Assembly: GCF_002531755.2 (NCBI RefSeq) | Contig: NZ_CP034998.1 | Span: 434,001-498,000, forward strand | Direction of reading: 5' to 3' | Source: Rhizobium acidisoli | GTDB lineage: Bacteria; Pseudomonadota; Alphaproteobacteria; Rhizobiales; Rhizobiaceae | DNA length: 64,000 nt | In this document: in pieces, positions 34,457 through 42,929 of the stretch | Position numbering within the stretch: the first letter of the stretch is position 1 | Layout: the number at the start of each line of letters is the position of its first letter | Made by a program: the position numbers and the translations under genes | Notes under the pieces: model-generated | What the model was told of the DNA's origin: nothing | The model's input: the letters and a program-made list of their open reading frames with translations, nothing else | The model's database searches: none

Positions 34457-35194
34457 TCAGCTCCAGTCGCCGATCGCCGCCTGCACCACGGCGAGGGCCG
34501 CAACGGCTGCCGTATCGGCCCGCAGGATGCGCGGTCCAAGCGGAATGGCGGTGACGAAATCGAGGCTTCGAAGCCGCGCCCGCTCTTCCTCGGAAAAGCC
34601 GCCTTCCGGCCCGACGAGCAAGGCGAGGTGCCTTTCCCGGATCGCCGACAGCACCGGCAGCGGGTTTTGCCCGGCATCGCCCTCGTCGCAATAGATGATG
34701 CGGCGCTCTTTCGGCCAGCGGTCGAGCAGGTCGAGAAGCCGCACCGGCTCGGCCACATCGGGAATGCCGAGAACGCCGCACTGCTCCGCCGCCTCGACGA
34801 CATTGGCGCGCAGCTTGTCGAGATTGGTGATCTTGCCCTGGACGTGCTGGGTCATGACCGGCTGCAGCAGGCCGGCGCCCATTTCCACGGCCTTCTGCAC
34901 GAGGTAATCCATGCGGCCGACCTTGAGCGGCGCAAAGAGATAATGCAGGTCGCAGGGTGCCGGCTGCGGCCGCGTCTCTTCGATTGCCGTCAGCTGAATG
35001 CGTTTGCGCGTGGGGAAGCTGAGGGTCGCCTTCCACTCGCCGTCGCGGCCGTTGAAGAGCAGGACCTCCCCGCCTTCCTCCATCCTCAGCACATTGGCGA
35101 GATAGTTGAACTGGTCGGCATTCGCTTCGAGGGTGGCGCCGTTGGAAAGCGGCGCGTCGACGAAAAGCCGTTGCATGCGGAAATTGGCGCGCAT
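34457..35194 (-). CDS. rsmE: 16S rRNA (uracil1498-N3)-methyltransferase
   Basis: A 245-residue RsmE of the SPOUT (knotted) class, methylating U1498 of 16S rRNA. The PUA-like N-terminal part holds QLTAIEE and the SPOUT core shows [21 protein letters not shown] (about 87-107), [13 protein letters not shown] (about 193-205) and [16 protein letters not shown] (about 218-233), the SAM-binding knot. Length is normal. It lies between the PiT transporter (16 bases away) and gshA on the same strand, so the three may be partly co-transcribed. Confidence 0.95.
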   Translation of the reverse strand: MRANFRMQRLFVDAPLSNGATLEANADQFNYLANVLRMEEGGEVLLFNGRDGEWKATLSFPTRKRIQLTAIEETRPQPAPCDLHYLFAPLKVGRMDYLVQKAVEMGAGLLQPVMTQHVQGKITNLDKLRANVVEAAEQCGVLGIPDVAEPVRLLDLLDRWPKERRIIYCDEGDAGQNPLPVLSAIRERHLALLVGPEGGFSEEERARLRSLDFVTAIPLGPRILRADTAAVAALAVVQAAIGDWS

Positions 35195-35210
35195 TTAAAA
35201 CTCGCGGGAT

Positions 35211-36710
35211 TCAGACGAAGAGCGCGAACATAACCCAATAAATCATTGCCGCAAGCGCTGCCGAAACCGGCACGGTAACGATCCAGGCTGCGATGATCGT
35301 CATGAAATGCGAGCGGCGCACGAGATAGCGCCGCCGCGTCTCGTGGATGTTCGGATCCTCCGGCTCGTCGATATCGAAGCTCTCGGCCCTGCGCCTGATA
35401 TAGGCGATGCGGCGCTTCGAATGGCGGGTGTACCATTCGCGGAAGAAGCCGACGCCGAAGACGGAGCCGACGGCAATATGGGTGGTGCTGACCGGCAGAC
35501 CGAGCCAGGAGGCGAAGATGACGGTGAAGGCGGTCGACAGCGCGACGCAATAGGCCCGCATCGGATTGAGCTTGGTGATCTCCTCGCCGACCAGGCGGAT
35601 GAGGCGCGGCCCGAACAGCAGCAGGCCGACGGAGATGCCGAAGGCGCCGATCAGCATTACCCAGAGCGGCGGATGGCCAACGCCGTCACCGCCGCCGATG
35701 CCGACCGAGTGGACGATCGCCGAAAGCGGCCCGACCGCGTTCGAAACGTCGTTTGCGCCATGCGCGAAGGACAGCAGCGCCGCCGAGCCGATGAGCGGCA
35801 GCCGGAACAGCACGCGCAGCGAGCTGTTGCGGTTTTCGAGATTGCGCGCCTGGGCGAGCACAAGCGGCCGGGCAATAAGCCAGCTGACCAGCCCGATGCC
35901 GATGCCGATAAGGATGATGGTGAAAGACGGAAATTTGCCGGTGGGCGACAGCTGCAGCACCATATAGGCCATGAAGCCGCCGGCCATCACCGCGACCAGC
36001 ACCGGCACCCAGCGCTGAGCCGCCGCGATCTTGTCGTCGCGATAGATGATCAGTGTCTTGACGAGGTAAAGCAGCCCGGCCGCGATCAGCCCGCCGATCA
36101 GCGGCGAGGTGATCCAGCTCGAGGTGATTTCCAGCATCACCCGCCAGTTTACCGGTTCCGTCCCGACGGCCGCGATACCGGCGCCGATCACCGCGCCGAC
36201 GATCGCATGGGTGGTGGAAACCGGTGCATTCATCCATGTCGCGAGGTTGATCCAGAGGGCGGCCGCCATCAGCGCCGCCATCATGATCCAGCCGAGCAGC
36301 GCCTGCGGAACCTGGACGGTATCGACGATGTTGGAGGAAATCGTCTTGACGACCTCGCCGCCGGCGACCGTGGCGCCGAGAACTTCGAAAATAGCGGCGA
36401 TGATCAGCGCCTGGCCCATCGTCATGGCGCGCGCCCCGACGGCCGCACCGACATTGTTGGTCACGTCATTGGCGCCGATGTTCATCGCCATGTAGCCGGC
36501 AAGCGCTGCCGCGGCCACGACGAGCACCGCTCCCGGCTGGTCGAGCACATAGACACCGGCAAACAGCATGACCAGGCCGACGAAGATCAGCCCGAGGCCA
36601 GGCGCCACCAGCCGCCGCAAAACATGCTTCGCCGCCTCCTCGGCATGCGTTATTTTGTCGAGATCCTTGTCGAGCGTGCGTTTCGTGAGGACTGTGGGAC
36701 GTGGCGGCAT
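35211..36710 (-). CDS. Inorganic phosphate transporter, PiT family
   Basis: A 499-residue inner-membrane phosphate:cation symporter of the PiT/PNaS family. Both family repeats are visible: NIGANDVTNNVGAAVGARAMT near residue 97 and FAHGANDVSNAVGPLSAIV near 318, each with the GANDV signature. PVSTTHAIVGAVIG and PVSTTHIAVGSVFG form the second pair of conserved loops. Ten or more hydrophobic helices flank a cytoplasmic loop of moderate length. No phoU-like partner is adjacent. It precedes rsmE by 16 bases and follows the Nudix gene after 63 bases on the same strand. Confidence 0.94.
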   Translation of the reverse strand: MPPRPTVLTKRTLDKDLDKITHAEEAAKHVLRRLVAPGLGLIFVGLVMLFAGVYVLDQPGAVLVVAAAALAGYMAMNIGANDVTNNVGAAVGARAMTMGQALIIAAIFEVLGATVAGGEVVKTISSNIVDTVQVPQALLGWIMMAALMAAALWINLATWMNAPVSTTHAIVGAVIGAGIAAVGTEPVNWRVMLEITSSWITSPLIGGLIAAGLLYLVKTLIIYRDDKIAAAQRWVPVLVAVMAGGFMAYMVLQLSPTGKFPSFTIILIGIGIGLVSWLIARPLVLAQARNLENRNSSLRVLFRLPLIGSAALLSFAHGANDVSNAVGPLSAIVHSVGIGGGDGVGHPPLWVMLIGAFGISVGLLLFGPRLIRLVGEEITKLNPMRAYCVALSTAFTVIFASWLGLPVSTTHIAVGSVFGVGFFREWYTRHSKRRIAYIRRRAESFDIDEPEDPNIHETRRRYLVRRSHFMTIIAAWIVTVPVSAALAAMIYWVMFALFV

Positions 36711-36773
36711 TCTTTATTCCGGGGATGAAATCTGCTTCTACGCCACTTTCCTAGCAGCGCAAGATGGCAGGAT

Positions 36774-37316
36774 TCATTCCGCCGGAATTTGCTTTGCCGC
36801 AGATCCCTGCTTTGCCGCTTTGGCCGAAAGCCGCTCGGTCACCTTGCGCTTGAAGGCGAGGAGAAGGCCGCGCAGCTCGGGCTCGCGCACACGCCCCGCC
36901 GCCTCGTCGAACGATACCCATTCGATGCGGCGTTCGCCCTTTTCCTTGAAGTTCTTCGCCATGTCGGTGACTTCGAGCGCGTAGACCTGCACCTTGCAGG
37001 CCACCTGCACGCCGTCGCGCAGGACTTTCGAATAGCTGTAAGCGCCGAGCGTTTCCGTCTCGACCGCGCCGCGGACGCCGGCTTCCTCGAAGGCCTCCTG
37101 TGCGGCGACCTCATGAGCGCATTTGCCCGTCATCGGCCAGCCCTTGGGAATGACCCAGCGGCCGGTGTCACGGCTCGTCATCAGCAGCACCTCGACATCG
37201 CCACTCTTCTTTTTCACCCGATAGCAGATCGCACCATATTGCTGTCGCGGCGGACGCCGGAACATCAGTTGCACATCGGATGCCAATCGGGCGAGAAGAG
37301 TCAATTGTCGGGTCAC
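36774..37316 (-). CDS. Nudix hydrolase with degenerate Nudix box
   Basis: A 180-residue Nudix-fold protein. WVIPKGWPMTGK leads into EVAAQEAFEEAGV, the region of the Nudix box. The consensus first Glu of GX5E is Lys here and the REU Arg is Gln, while the core EExG pair that binds metal is kept. This PKGWP subtype recurs in rhizobia and resembles diphosphoinositol/dinucleoside polyphosphate hydrolases. Substrate unknown. It is transcribed on the same strand upstream of the PiT gene. Confidence 0.87.
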   Translation of the reverse strand: MTRQLTLLARLASDVQLMFRRPPRQQYGAICYRVKKKSGDVEVLLMTSRDTGRWVIPKGWPMTGKCAHEVAAQEAFEEAGVRGAVETETLGAYSYSKVLRDGVQVACKVQVYALEVTDMAKNFKEKGERRIEWVSFDEAAGRVREPELRGLLLAFKRKVTERLSAKAAKQGSAAKQIPAE

Positions 37317-37567
37317 CTTCGCAGTGGTTGTTAGGAATCACTCATATACGTGTATCACGAAAAGCTTACACAATCCAAAGCCGCGGACGTTCCGAAACGG
37401 GATTTGATCGTCGTTCAATAAGGGAAATCGAGCTGGGGCAGGCTCAGAAATCCGTCACGTCGTGTCTCGAATGCGTCACATTGCACAGGTGTTCAATATG
37501 GCGCGGTCTTGCCTTTCCTTCAATGGCAAGATCAAGTGATCCACTGTCATTTCTGATCGTGGTCATC

Positions 37568-38446
37568 ATGCGTCTTCCACCGCTCAATGCCGTCCGCGCC
37601 TTCGAGGCGGTCTGCCGCCACGGCAGCATCCTCAAGGCCGCCGAAGAGCTGAAGGTGGTGCGCGGCGCCGTTCGCCAGCAGATCGCCACGCTGGAGGGCC
37701 ATTTCGGCCGCAAGCTCTTTGTCCGCGATGGCCGCAGGCTGGTCCCGACCGCGGAGGCCAGCGCTTTCGCCGAAGCATCGGGCGCGGCTTTCGATATTCT
37801 GCAACGCGCCGCTTGCGAGCTCTCGGGCACCGGGCCGGGCCGCATCCGGCTCGGCGTACCCTCCGCCTTCGCGGTCTGGTGGCTGATGCCACGTGTTGCC
37901 GACATGCAGGCAAGCCTCAGCGATATGGCGGTCGATATCGTGCCGATGAGCGTCGTCGAACCGCTGCTGATGCACCCGGAACTGGACGCGGTGATCATGG
38001 GCGGCGAATACCGGCCGGCCGCCGGCGTGACCGCGGTGCGTTTCATGGAGGATGAGTTCGGTCCGGTCGCAACGCCGGCGCTCGCAGCGACGCTCTCGGA
38101 GAGCCCGGCGGCGATGGGCCGACTCACCATGCTTGCGAGCCGCAGCGTTCCGAAACTCTGGGACGAATGGTTTGCCGAAAGCGGCACGCCGCCGGTCGCC
38201 TTTTCCCGCGTCCAAGAATTCGAGGATCTGCTGCTGGCGCTCGGTGCCGCCCGCTCCGGGCTCGGCATCGCCCTTGCGCCGCGCGCCTCGATCGAGGACG
38301 ATCTTCAGCGCGGGCAGCTGGTCGCGCCCTATGGTTTCATCGCCCGGCCGTCCGGCTACAGCCTCTGCTGCCGCACGCCGGACGCGAAACGTCCGGCTTT
38401 CTCAGCTTTGTCCGGCTGGCTGCGCCGCTGCGGGAGGCCGAGCTGA
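37568..38446 (+). CDS. LysR family transcriptional regulator (GcvA-like)
   Basis: A 292-residue LysR protein. The N-terminus MRLPPLNAVRAFEAVCRHGSILKAAEELKV with RQQIATLE is typical of the GcvA/AmpR branch, although VVRGAVRQQ replaces the common VTPSAVSRQ in the recognition helix. The effector domain begins near residue 92. The ATG at 37568 is chosen; the frame is open upstream to 37280 without family similarity. A perfect hairpin follows at its 3' end, then the SAHH-like gene 99 bases later on the same strand, which may be its target. Confidence 0.92.
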   Translation: MRLPPLNAVRAFEAVCRHGSILKAAEELKVVRGAVRQQIATLEGHFGRKLFVRDGRRLVPTAEASAFAEASGAAFDILQRAACELSGTGPGRIRLGVPSAFAVWWLMPRVADMQASLSDMAVDIVPMSVVEPLLMHPELDAVIMGGEYRPAAGVTAVRFMEDEFGPVATPALAATLSESPAAMGRLTMLASRSVPKLWDEWFAESGTPPVAFSRVQEFEDLLLALGAARSGLGIALAPRASIEDDLQRGQLVAPYGFIARPSGYSLCCRTPDAKRPAFSALSGWLRRCGRPS

Positions 38447-38469
38447 AAGGGCAGATTTTCTGCCCTTTC
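38445..38469. terminator. Perfect hairpin after LysR gene
   Basis: GAAAGGGCAGA (38445-38455) pairs exactly with TCTGCCCTTTC (38459-38469) with a 3-base loop. The left arm includes the last bases of the LysR gene. There is no long T-run, so termination would be imperfect or the hairpin may protect the transcript end. Confidence 0.45.
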
Positions 38470-38545
38470 GCCAGAATAACCTCCATATTCGCCGCCCTGT
38501 CGCTTCGCTAAAAATTGTTCGAGTATCGGCAACAGGGATGAAGTG

Positions 38546-39703
38546 ATGGAAAAGACCGCGACGCGCATCGACTGGATCGGCGGCAGCTGCCGGCTGCTGA
38601 AGGCAACCGCAGCCGAATTCGAGCGAACGCGGCCCTTCGCGGGCCTGTCGATCGGCACCGGCATCCATCTGGAGCCGAAAACGGTGGCGCTCTTGATGAC
38701 GCTTCGCGCCGGCGGGGCGCGTCTCGTCTGCACCGGCAATCTCAACAGCACCCAGCCTTTGACGGTCGAATTTCTGCGTTCGCAGGGTTTTACGGTCTTC
38801 GCCACGCAGACGACCGATCCGGCCGCCCATCATCAGAGCCTCGAAGCGGTGATTGCCGAAAGGCCGGACCTGCTGCTCGACAATGGCGGCGATCTCTTCG
38901 CCATCGCGGCGGAAAAACCCTATGCCAATCTTCGCGGCGGTACCGAGGAAACCACCTCGGGCCGCACCCGCCTGCTGCCGCTGCGCGAACGCCTCGCTAT
39001 GCCGATCCTCGTCATCAACGACAGCCCGATCAAGCAGTTCGCCGAAAACAGGCATGCCGTCGGACAGAGCCTGTTCGAAAGCTATTTGCGCTTCACCAAC
39101 CGCTCGACCAACGGCAAACGCGTGACGGTGTTCGGCTACGGCGCCTGCGGCAAGGGCACGGCCGCCTGTTTCCGCAATGCTTTTTCCACCGTCAGCGTCG
39201 TCGATATCGACGCCGTGACGACACTCGAAGCCCATCTCGATGGTTTCGCCACGCCGCCGCGCGAGGCGGCAATCCGCTCGGCCGATATAATCGTCACCGT
39301 CACCGGCTTTGCCGGCATCGTCACCGCAGCCGACCTGCCGCTCGTCAAGGATGGCGCGATCCTGATGAATGGCGGCCATTTCCCCCATGAGATCGATGTC
39401 GAGGCCTTCCGCCGCCATCCCGATGTCATCGGCATCGATCGCTACGAGGCCGATCAGATCGAGACCTTCCATCTAAGGGACGGCCGCTCTTTCCATGTGT
39501 TGGGCGGTGGCCACATGGCCAATCTCGCCGGCCCGCGGCCGCTCGGCAACACGGTCGAATCGATGGATCTCGGCTTCACCCTGCAGGCCCGCTGCCTGGA
39601 ACGCATCGCCAGGGGCGAGGCCGGGCCCGAAGCCTGCGTCGTGCCGGTTCCCGGCGATATCGACGCGATGGTGGCCAATGCTTATCTTGATCTGGCGCGT
39701 TGA
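38546..39703 (+). CDS. Divergent adenosylhomocysteinase-like protein
   Basis: A 385-residue homologue of S-adenosylhomocysteine hydrolase, about 80 residues shorter than the usual alphaproteobacterial enzyme. Family landmarks are present in altered form: LLLDNGGDLF (for DDGGD), GGTEETTSG (for the SEETTTG loop), VINDSPIKQFAEN (for the NDS-K-N motif) and the NAD loop VFGYGACGKGTA near 195. The region that normally holds the Cys-Arg-Glu-Ser group reads VGQS, and the C-terminal Lys-Pro-x-His-Tyr-Arg-Tyr tail that completes the NAD site of the partner subunit is missing. It may hydrolyse a different thioether nucleoside or be regulatory. The canonical ahcY is not in the window. Confidence 0.82.
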   Translation: MEKTATRIDWIGGSCRLLKATAAEFERTRPFAGLSIGTGIHLEPKTVALLMTLRAGGARLVCTGNLNSTQPLTVEFLRSQGFTVFATQTTDPAAHHQSLEAVIAERPDLLLDNGGDLFAIAAEKPYANLRGGTEETTSGRTRLLPLRERLAMPILVINDSPIKQFAENRHAVGQSLFESYLRFTNRSTNGKRVTVFGYGACGKGTAACFRNAFSTVSVVDIDAVTTLEAHLDGFATPPREAAIRSADIIVTVTGFAGIVTAADLPLVKDGAILMNGGHFPHEIDVEAFRRHPDVIGIDRYEADQIETFHLRDGRSFHVLGGGHMANLAGPRPLGNTVESMDLGFTLQARCLERIARGEAGPEACVVPVPGDIDAMVANAYLDLAR

Positions 39704-39810
39704 GGATGATTCCGAAAAATGTGAGTGTTTTCAGACGACATCACGCGCCACTCTCTGATTTAGCAAAGGATTAGATTTAAGGCCGACCGGGGCCTCAAAT
39801 CATCCTGTTC
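39704..39810. repeat. Intergenic palindromic repeat, family 3, copy 1
   Basis: The element fills the gap between the SAHH-like gene and the convergent oxidoreductase. It begins GAGGATGATTCCGAAAAATG and ends near AAATCATCCTGTTC, so its outer ends are inverted (GGATGAT against ATCATCC). The same order of blocks (CCGAAAA-GTGAG, GACGACATCA, GATTTAAGGCCGACC, AAATCATCCTG) recurs at 52190-52301 and partly at 41825-41886. Confidence 0.75.
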
Positions 39811-39813
39811 CAG

Positions 39814-40827
39814 TCATTCGGCAAGGTGAGATCGGTCGATCTCGACGACGACTTTCCCGTCCGCCTGCCGGTTTTCGATCAGCAGATATGCCTCGTCGGT
39901 ATCGTCAAATGTGAAGCGGTGCGGGTCGAGCCTCGGCATCACCTCGCCGGCCTCGACCAGTTTCGTCATTTCCCGCATAATCTCGCCGTGATGTGGGCGT
40001 CCTTCGCCGCTCAGAAGCGGCAGCAGCGTGAAAACCCCGGAATAGGTCGCCGCCTTAAAGGAGAGCGGCGCCAGCGCGTGATTTCCCCAGCCAAGGCAGC
40101 TCACGACATGGCCGAACCGGCTGACGGCCCGGAACGCAGTATCGAGCCCCTGGCCGCCGACCGTATCGTAGATCAGATCGAAACCCTTGCCACCGGTATA
40201 TCTGGCGACATAGGTTTCCACCGTCTCTGCGGCACGATCGATCGGCGTTGCACCAAGACCGGCGAGATAGTCCACTTTCGAAGCGCCATCGACGACATAG
40301 ACCTCCGCCCCGACGGCCTTGGCGATCTGCGCGACGATATGACCGACACCGCCACCGCCGAGCACGAGCACCTTGTGATCGGCTCTCACGCCGGCGCGGT
40401 CGACGAGCCCTTCCCAGGCGGTAATTGCGATCAGCGGCAATGCTGCGGCCTCGCGCATAGAAAGGTTCTGCGGCTTCGGAGCCAACAGTGCGGCGTCGAC
40501 GGCTGCGAATTCGGCAAGCGATCCCTGAACGCCGCCAACGCCACCGGTCATGCCATAGACCGCGTCGCCCCGACGAAAACCGCCGACGCCAGGTCCGATC
40601 TCTTCCACGATGCCGGCCATATCGATGCCAAGCACGGCCGGAAGCGGGTGGCGCGCATGGGCGGCATTGCCGGCTCTGATCTTGAGGTCGAGCGGATTGA
40701 CACCGCTCGCCAAGATACGCACCAGGACCTGGCCTTCACCCGGCACAGGCTTTGAAACATCGGCGATCCGCAATGGCGAATTCGGCGATTCCGCCAACAT
40801 CACTTTCATCGTTGATTGTCTCGACAT
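39814..40827 (-). CDS. Zinc-type alcohol dehydrogenase/quinone oxidoreductase family protein
   Basis: A 337-residue medium-chain dehydrogenase/reductase. The GroES-like N-terminal domain has GVNPLDLKIRAG near 42, and the Rossmann domain has VLVLGGGGVGHIVAQIAKAVGAEVYVV near 154. The catalytic-zinc cysteines are absent, which places it with the quinone oxidoreductase (QOR) group using NADPH rather than zinc ADHs. The start at 40827 fits (MSRQSTMKVML); a Met seven codons inside is possible. It is divergent from a LysR gene 128 bases away, its probable regulator. Confidence 0.9.
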   Translation of the reverse strand: MSRQSTMKVMLAESPNSPLRIADVSKPVPGEGQVLVRILASGVNPLDLKIRAGNAAHARHPLPAVLGIDMAGIVEEIGPGVGGFRRGDAVYGMTGGVGGVQGSLAEFAAVDAALLAPKPQNLSMREAAALPLIAITAWEGLVDRAGVRADHKVLVLGGGGVGHIVAQIAKAVGAEVYVVDGASKVDYLAGLGATPIDRAAETVETYVARYTGGKGFDLIYDTVGGQGLDTAFRAVSRFGHVVSCLGWGNHALAPLSFKAATYSGVFTLLPLLSGEGRPHHGEIMREMTKLVEAGEVMPRLDPHRFTFDDTDEAYLLIENRQADGKVVVEIDRSHLAE

Positions 40828-40955
40828 GCAACTCTCCTTCGTTCGCAGTGCAGCGTCTGCGGTGGCAACGGGCTTTTCCGGAAGAAAGATCGCTCATTGA
40901 AACGCGAATGAAAATAGAAGAAAAGGACTGAAGGCCATGCATTTTTGTTTGATGG

Positions 40956-41816
40956 ATGCGAGCGATGGAATGGAGCGACCTGAAGATTTTTCTGGCGATC
41001 GCGCGGTTCGGAACGCTGGGTGCAGCAGCCCGCAGCCTCGGTCTGACGCAGCCGACGATGGGCCGTCGGTTGCGTTCCCTGGAAGCGTCTGTTGGGCAGA
41101 CGTTATTTCAGCGCACGACTGAGGGCTTCGTGCTGACCGAGGAAGGCGCGGCCGTTCTTGCCGGTGCCGAACGCATCGAGGAGGAGACGCTTGCTATGGA
41201 GCGCATCCTTGCCGGTGGCAGCCGCCAGCTCGGTGGTTTTCTCAGGCTGTCCTCGTCCGACTGGTTCGGCGCGCATGTGCTTTCGCCGGTGCTGGCGGAG
41301 TTCTCGCAACTCCATCCCAAGGTGGTGGTCGAACTATTGACTGACAGCCGGCTCCTCAGCCTGCCGCGACGAGAAGCCGACCTCGTTTTTCGTATTCAGC
41401 CCTTTACTGAAGCGGAGATCATATCCCGCAAGCTTATCCATATTAAATACGGCCTTTACATCCGTCGCGGCGCGCCGCACCCGAGGGCATTTGACGGGGT
41501 GGGCGCCCGCCTCGTCACCATGGACCAAGCTTTCGGCGACATGCCGGATGCCGGCTGGCTGCAGCGCCTCTTGCCGCGGGCCGAAATTGCCATGCGCAGC
41601 AACAGCCGCGATGTTCAGGCGACGCTTTGTGCCAATGGAGCGGGGCTGGCCGTCCTGCCCCGGCCGCTCGGCGATTCCCTTGCTGCTATTGAATTGGTGG
41701 ATCTTGGCGAGGCGCCGCCCGGCCGCGACACCTGGGTCGGCTATCACCGCGACATGAAACGCCTGGCGCGGCTGCGCGCCCTGCTGGATCTCGTCATCGA
41801 GAGATTGGCGCACTGA
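40956..41816 (+). CDS. LysR family transcriptional regulator (divergent from oxidoreductase)
   Basis: A 286-residue LysR regulator. The DNA-binding region reads WSDLKIFLAIARFGTLGAAARSLGLTQPTMGRRLRSLE, and the effector domain starts near residue 90. Two starts are possible, ATG 40956 or ATG 40965; the second begins MEWSDLK and fits the family slightly better. The divergent quinone-oxidoreductase gene (start 40827) is the likely target. A partial copy of the family 3 repeat follows the stop. Confidence 0.91.
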   Translation: MRAMEWSDLKIFLAIARFGTLGAAARSLGLTQPTMGRRLRSLEASVGQTLFQRTTEGFVLTEEGAAVLAGAERIEEETLAMERILAGGSRQLGGFLRLSSSDWFGAHVLSPVLAEFSQLHPKVVVELLTDSRLLSLPRREADLVFRIQPFTEAEIISRKLIHIKYGLYIRRGAPHPRAFDGVGARLVTMDQAFGDMPDAGWLQRLLPRAEIAMRSNSRDVQATLCANGAGLAVLPRPLGDSLAAIELVDLGEAPPGRDTWVGYHRDMKRLARLRALLDLVIERLAH

Positions 41817-41824
41817 ACCGGCGG

Positions 41825-41886
41825 GGAGTATGATCTGAAATATGTGAGGGGCCTTTTGAGGCGACATCGCGTCATTTAGTTAGGTG
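41825..41886. repeat. Partial family 3 repeat
   Basis: A degraded half-element between two convergent LysR genes. TATGATCTGAAATATGTGAG and the later GCGACATCGCGTCAT correspond to the left half of the copies at 39704 and 52190; the right half is missing. No gene fits in the gap. Confidence 0.5.
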
Positions 41887-41891
41887 TGCAG

Positions 41892-42788
41892 TCATCGCTC
41901 CCAGTAGGGGACAGGTCCGTAAAGCTCGGCGAGATAGTCGATGAACAGCCTGACCTTGGCCGGCAGGAATTGCCGGCTGGGATAGACGGCCGACAGCGCC
42001 ACATTGTGCGAGCCCTCATAGGCGGGCAGCACCTGCACCAGCTTGCCGGCCTTGAGTTCCTCGCCGATATCCCAGGTCGAGCGCAGCGCGATCCCGAGGC
42101 CTGAGATGACCGCCTCGCGGATTACCTCGCTGGAGTTGGTGACCAGCATGCCTTCAGGCCGCAGGCTGATCATTCCGTCCGGCCCGTTCAGCCGCCAGGT
42201 GTCGCCATTGTGCGCCGGCAGGCAGCGATGATGTTTCAAATCGTCGATATCTCCAGGCTCGCCGTGTTCCGCGAGATAATCCGGTGAGGCGCAGAGCAGC
42301 CGGCGCACCGGCGCCAGCCGCCGGGCGACGAGGCTGGAATCGGTGAGTTCGGCAATGCGGATCGCCAGATCGAAACCGCCGCCGACGATGTCGCTGAATT
42401 CATCGGTCAGCACCAGATTGATCGCCAGCTCCGGATGCGCCTCCATGAAGGCCTTCAGATGCGGCGCGATGTGCATGCGCCCGAAGGAGGTCGGCGCCGA
42501 GATCTTCAGCGTGCCGTGCATCTGCGTTGAGCGGCCGGAAATATAGAATTCCGCCTCTTCCAGCCCGGCCAGAATGCCAAGCACGCGGTCGTAGAAGCCC
42601 TGTCCGGCTTCCGTCAGTGAGATCTGCCGCGTCGTGCGCTGCAAAAGGCGGGTGCCGAGCCGGTCCTCCAGCCGCTTGATCCGCTTGGAGACGACGGCCG
42701 GGGAAAAGCCGAGTGCCCGCCCGGCAAGCGACATGCTGCCCGTCGAAACGACCTTGGCAAAGATTTCGAGATCGCCCAGATTGGTCAT
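41892..42788 (-). CDS. LysR family transcriptional regulator, probable glc regulator
   Basis: A 298-residue LysR regulator. LGDLEIFAKVVSTGSMSLAGRALGFSPAVVSKRIKRLE is the winged helix-turn-helix; the effector domain begins near residue 90 with GTLKISAPTSFGRMHI. I choose ATG 42788, which has a GGGGA-rich stretch upstream; the frame is open to 42818, but that start would sit against a palindrome that looks like an operator. The gene is divergent from glcDEF, so control of glycolate oxidation is likely, by LysR logic rather than by the GntR-type GlcC known in Escherichia coli. Confidence 0.92.
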   Translation of the reverse strand: MTNLGDLEIFAKVVSTGSMSLAGRALGFSPAVVSKRIKRLEDRLGTRLLQRTTRQISLTEAGQGFYDRVLGILAGLEEAEFYISGRSTQMHGTLKISAPTSFGRMHIAPHLKAFMEAHPELAINLVLTDEFSDIVGGGFDLAIRIAELTDSSLVARRLAPVRRLLCASPDYLAEHGEPGDIDDLKHHRCLPAHNGDTWRLNGPDGMISLRPEGMLVTNSSEVIREAVISGLGIALRSTWDIGEELKAGKLVQVLPAYEGSHNVALSAVYPSRQFLPAKVRLFIDYLAELYGPVPYWER

Positions 42789-42822
42789 GCGGTTTTCGAT
42801 TTTTTCCCCTTTTGGCATAAGT

Positions 42823-42859
42823 GCTTAGCATTTGCGCCGCTTTCGGGAAAGTGCTAAGC
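42823..42859. promoter_or_regulatory. Inverted repeat between LysR and glcD, candidate operator
   Basis: GCTTAGCA (42823-42830) and TGCTAAGC (42852-42859) form an exact 8-base inverted repeat separated by 21 bases, each within an AAGTGCT-type context. It lies in the 141-base divergent intergenic region. Spacing of about two and a half helical turns suits a LysR tetramer. The -35/-10 boxes of glcD cannot be fixed with confidence. Confidence 0.5.
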
Positions 42860-42929
42860 CGATTTATCGGCGGCAGGAGGTTTGCGGCCGTCATTCCCGT
42901 CGTCACGATGTCAGAGGCCTGAGAGCGCC

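Noticed and set aside
35307..36728. Open frame of 473 residues on the plus strand
   Set aside because: It is antisense to the PiT transporter, which shows both GANDV repeats; the translated frame is Asp/His/Arg-rich without motifs.
38446..38545. SAH or SAM riboswitch upstream of the SAHH-like gene
   Set aside because: The 99-base gap has one simple perfect hairpin attached to the LysR end and no recognisable riboswitch core or pseudoknot.
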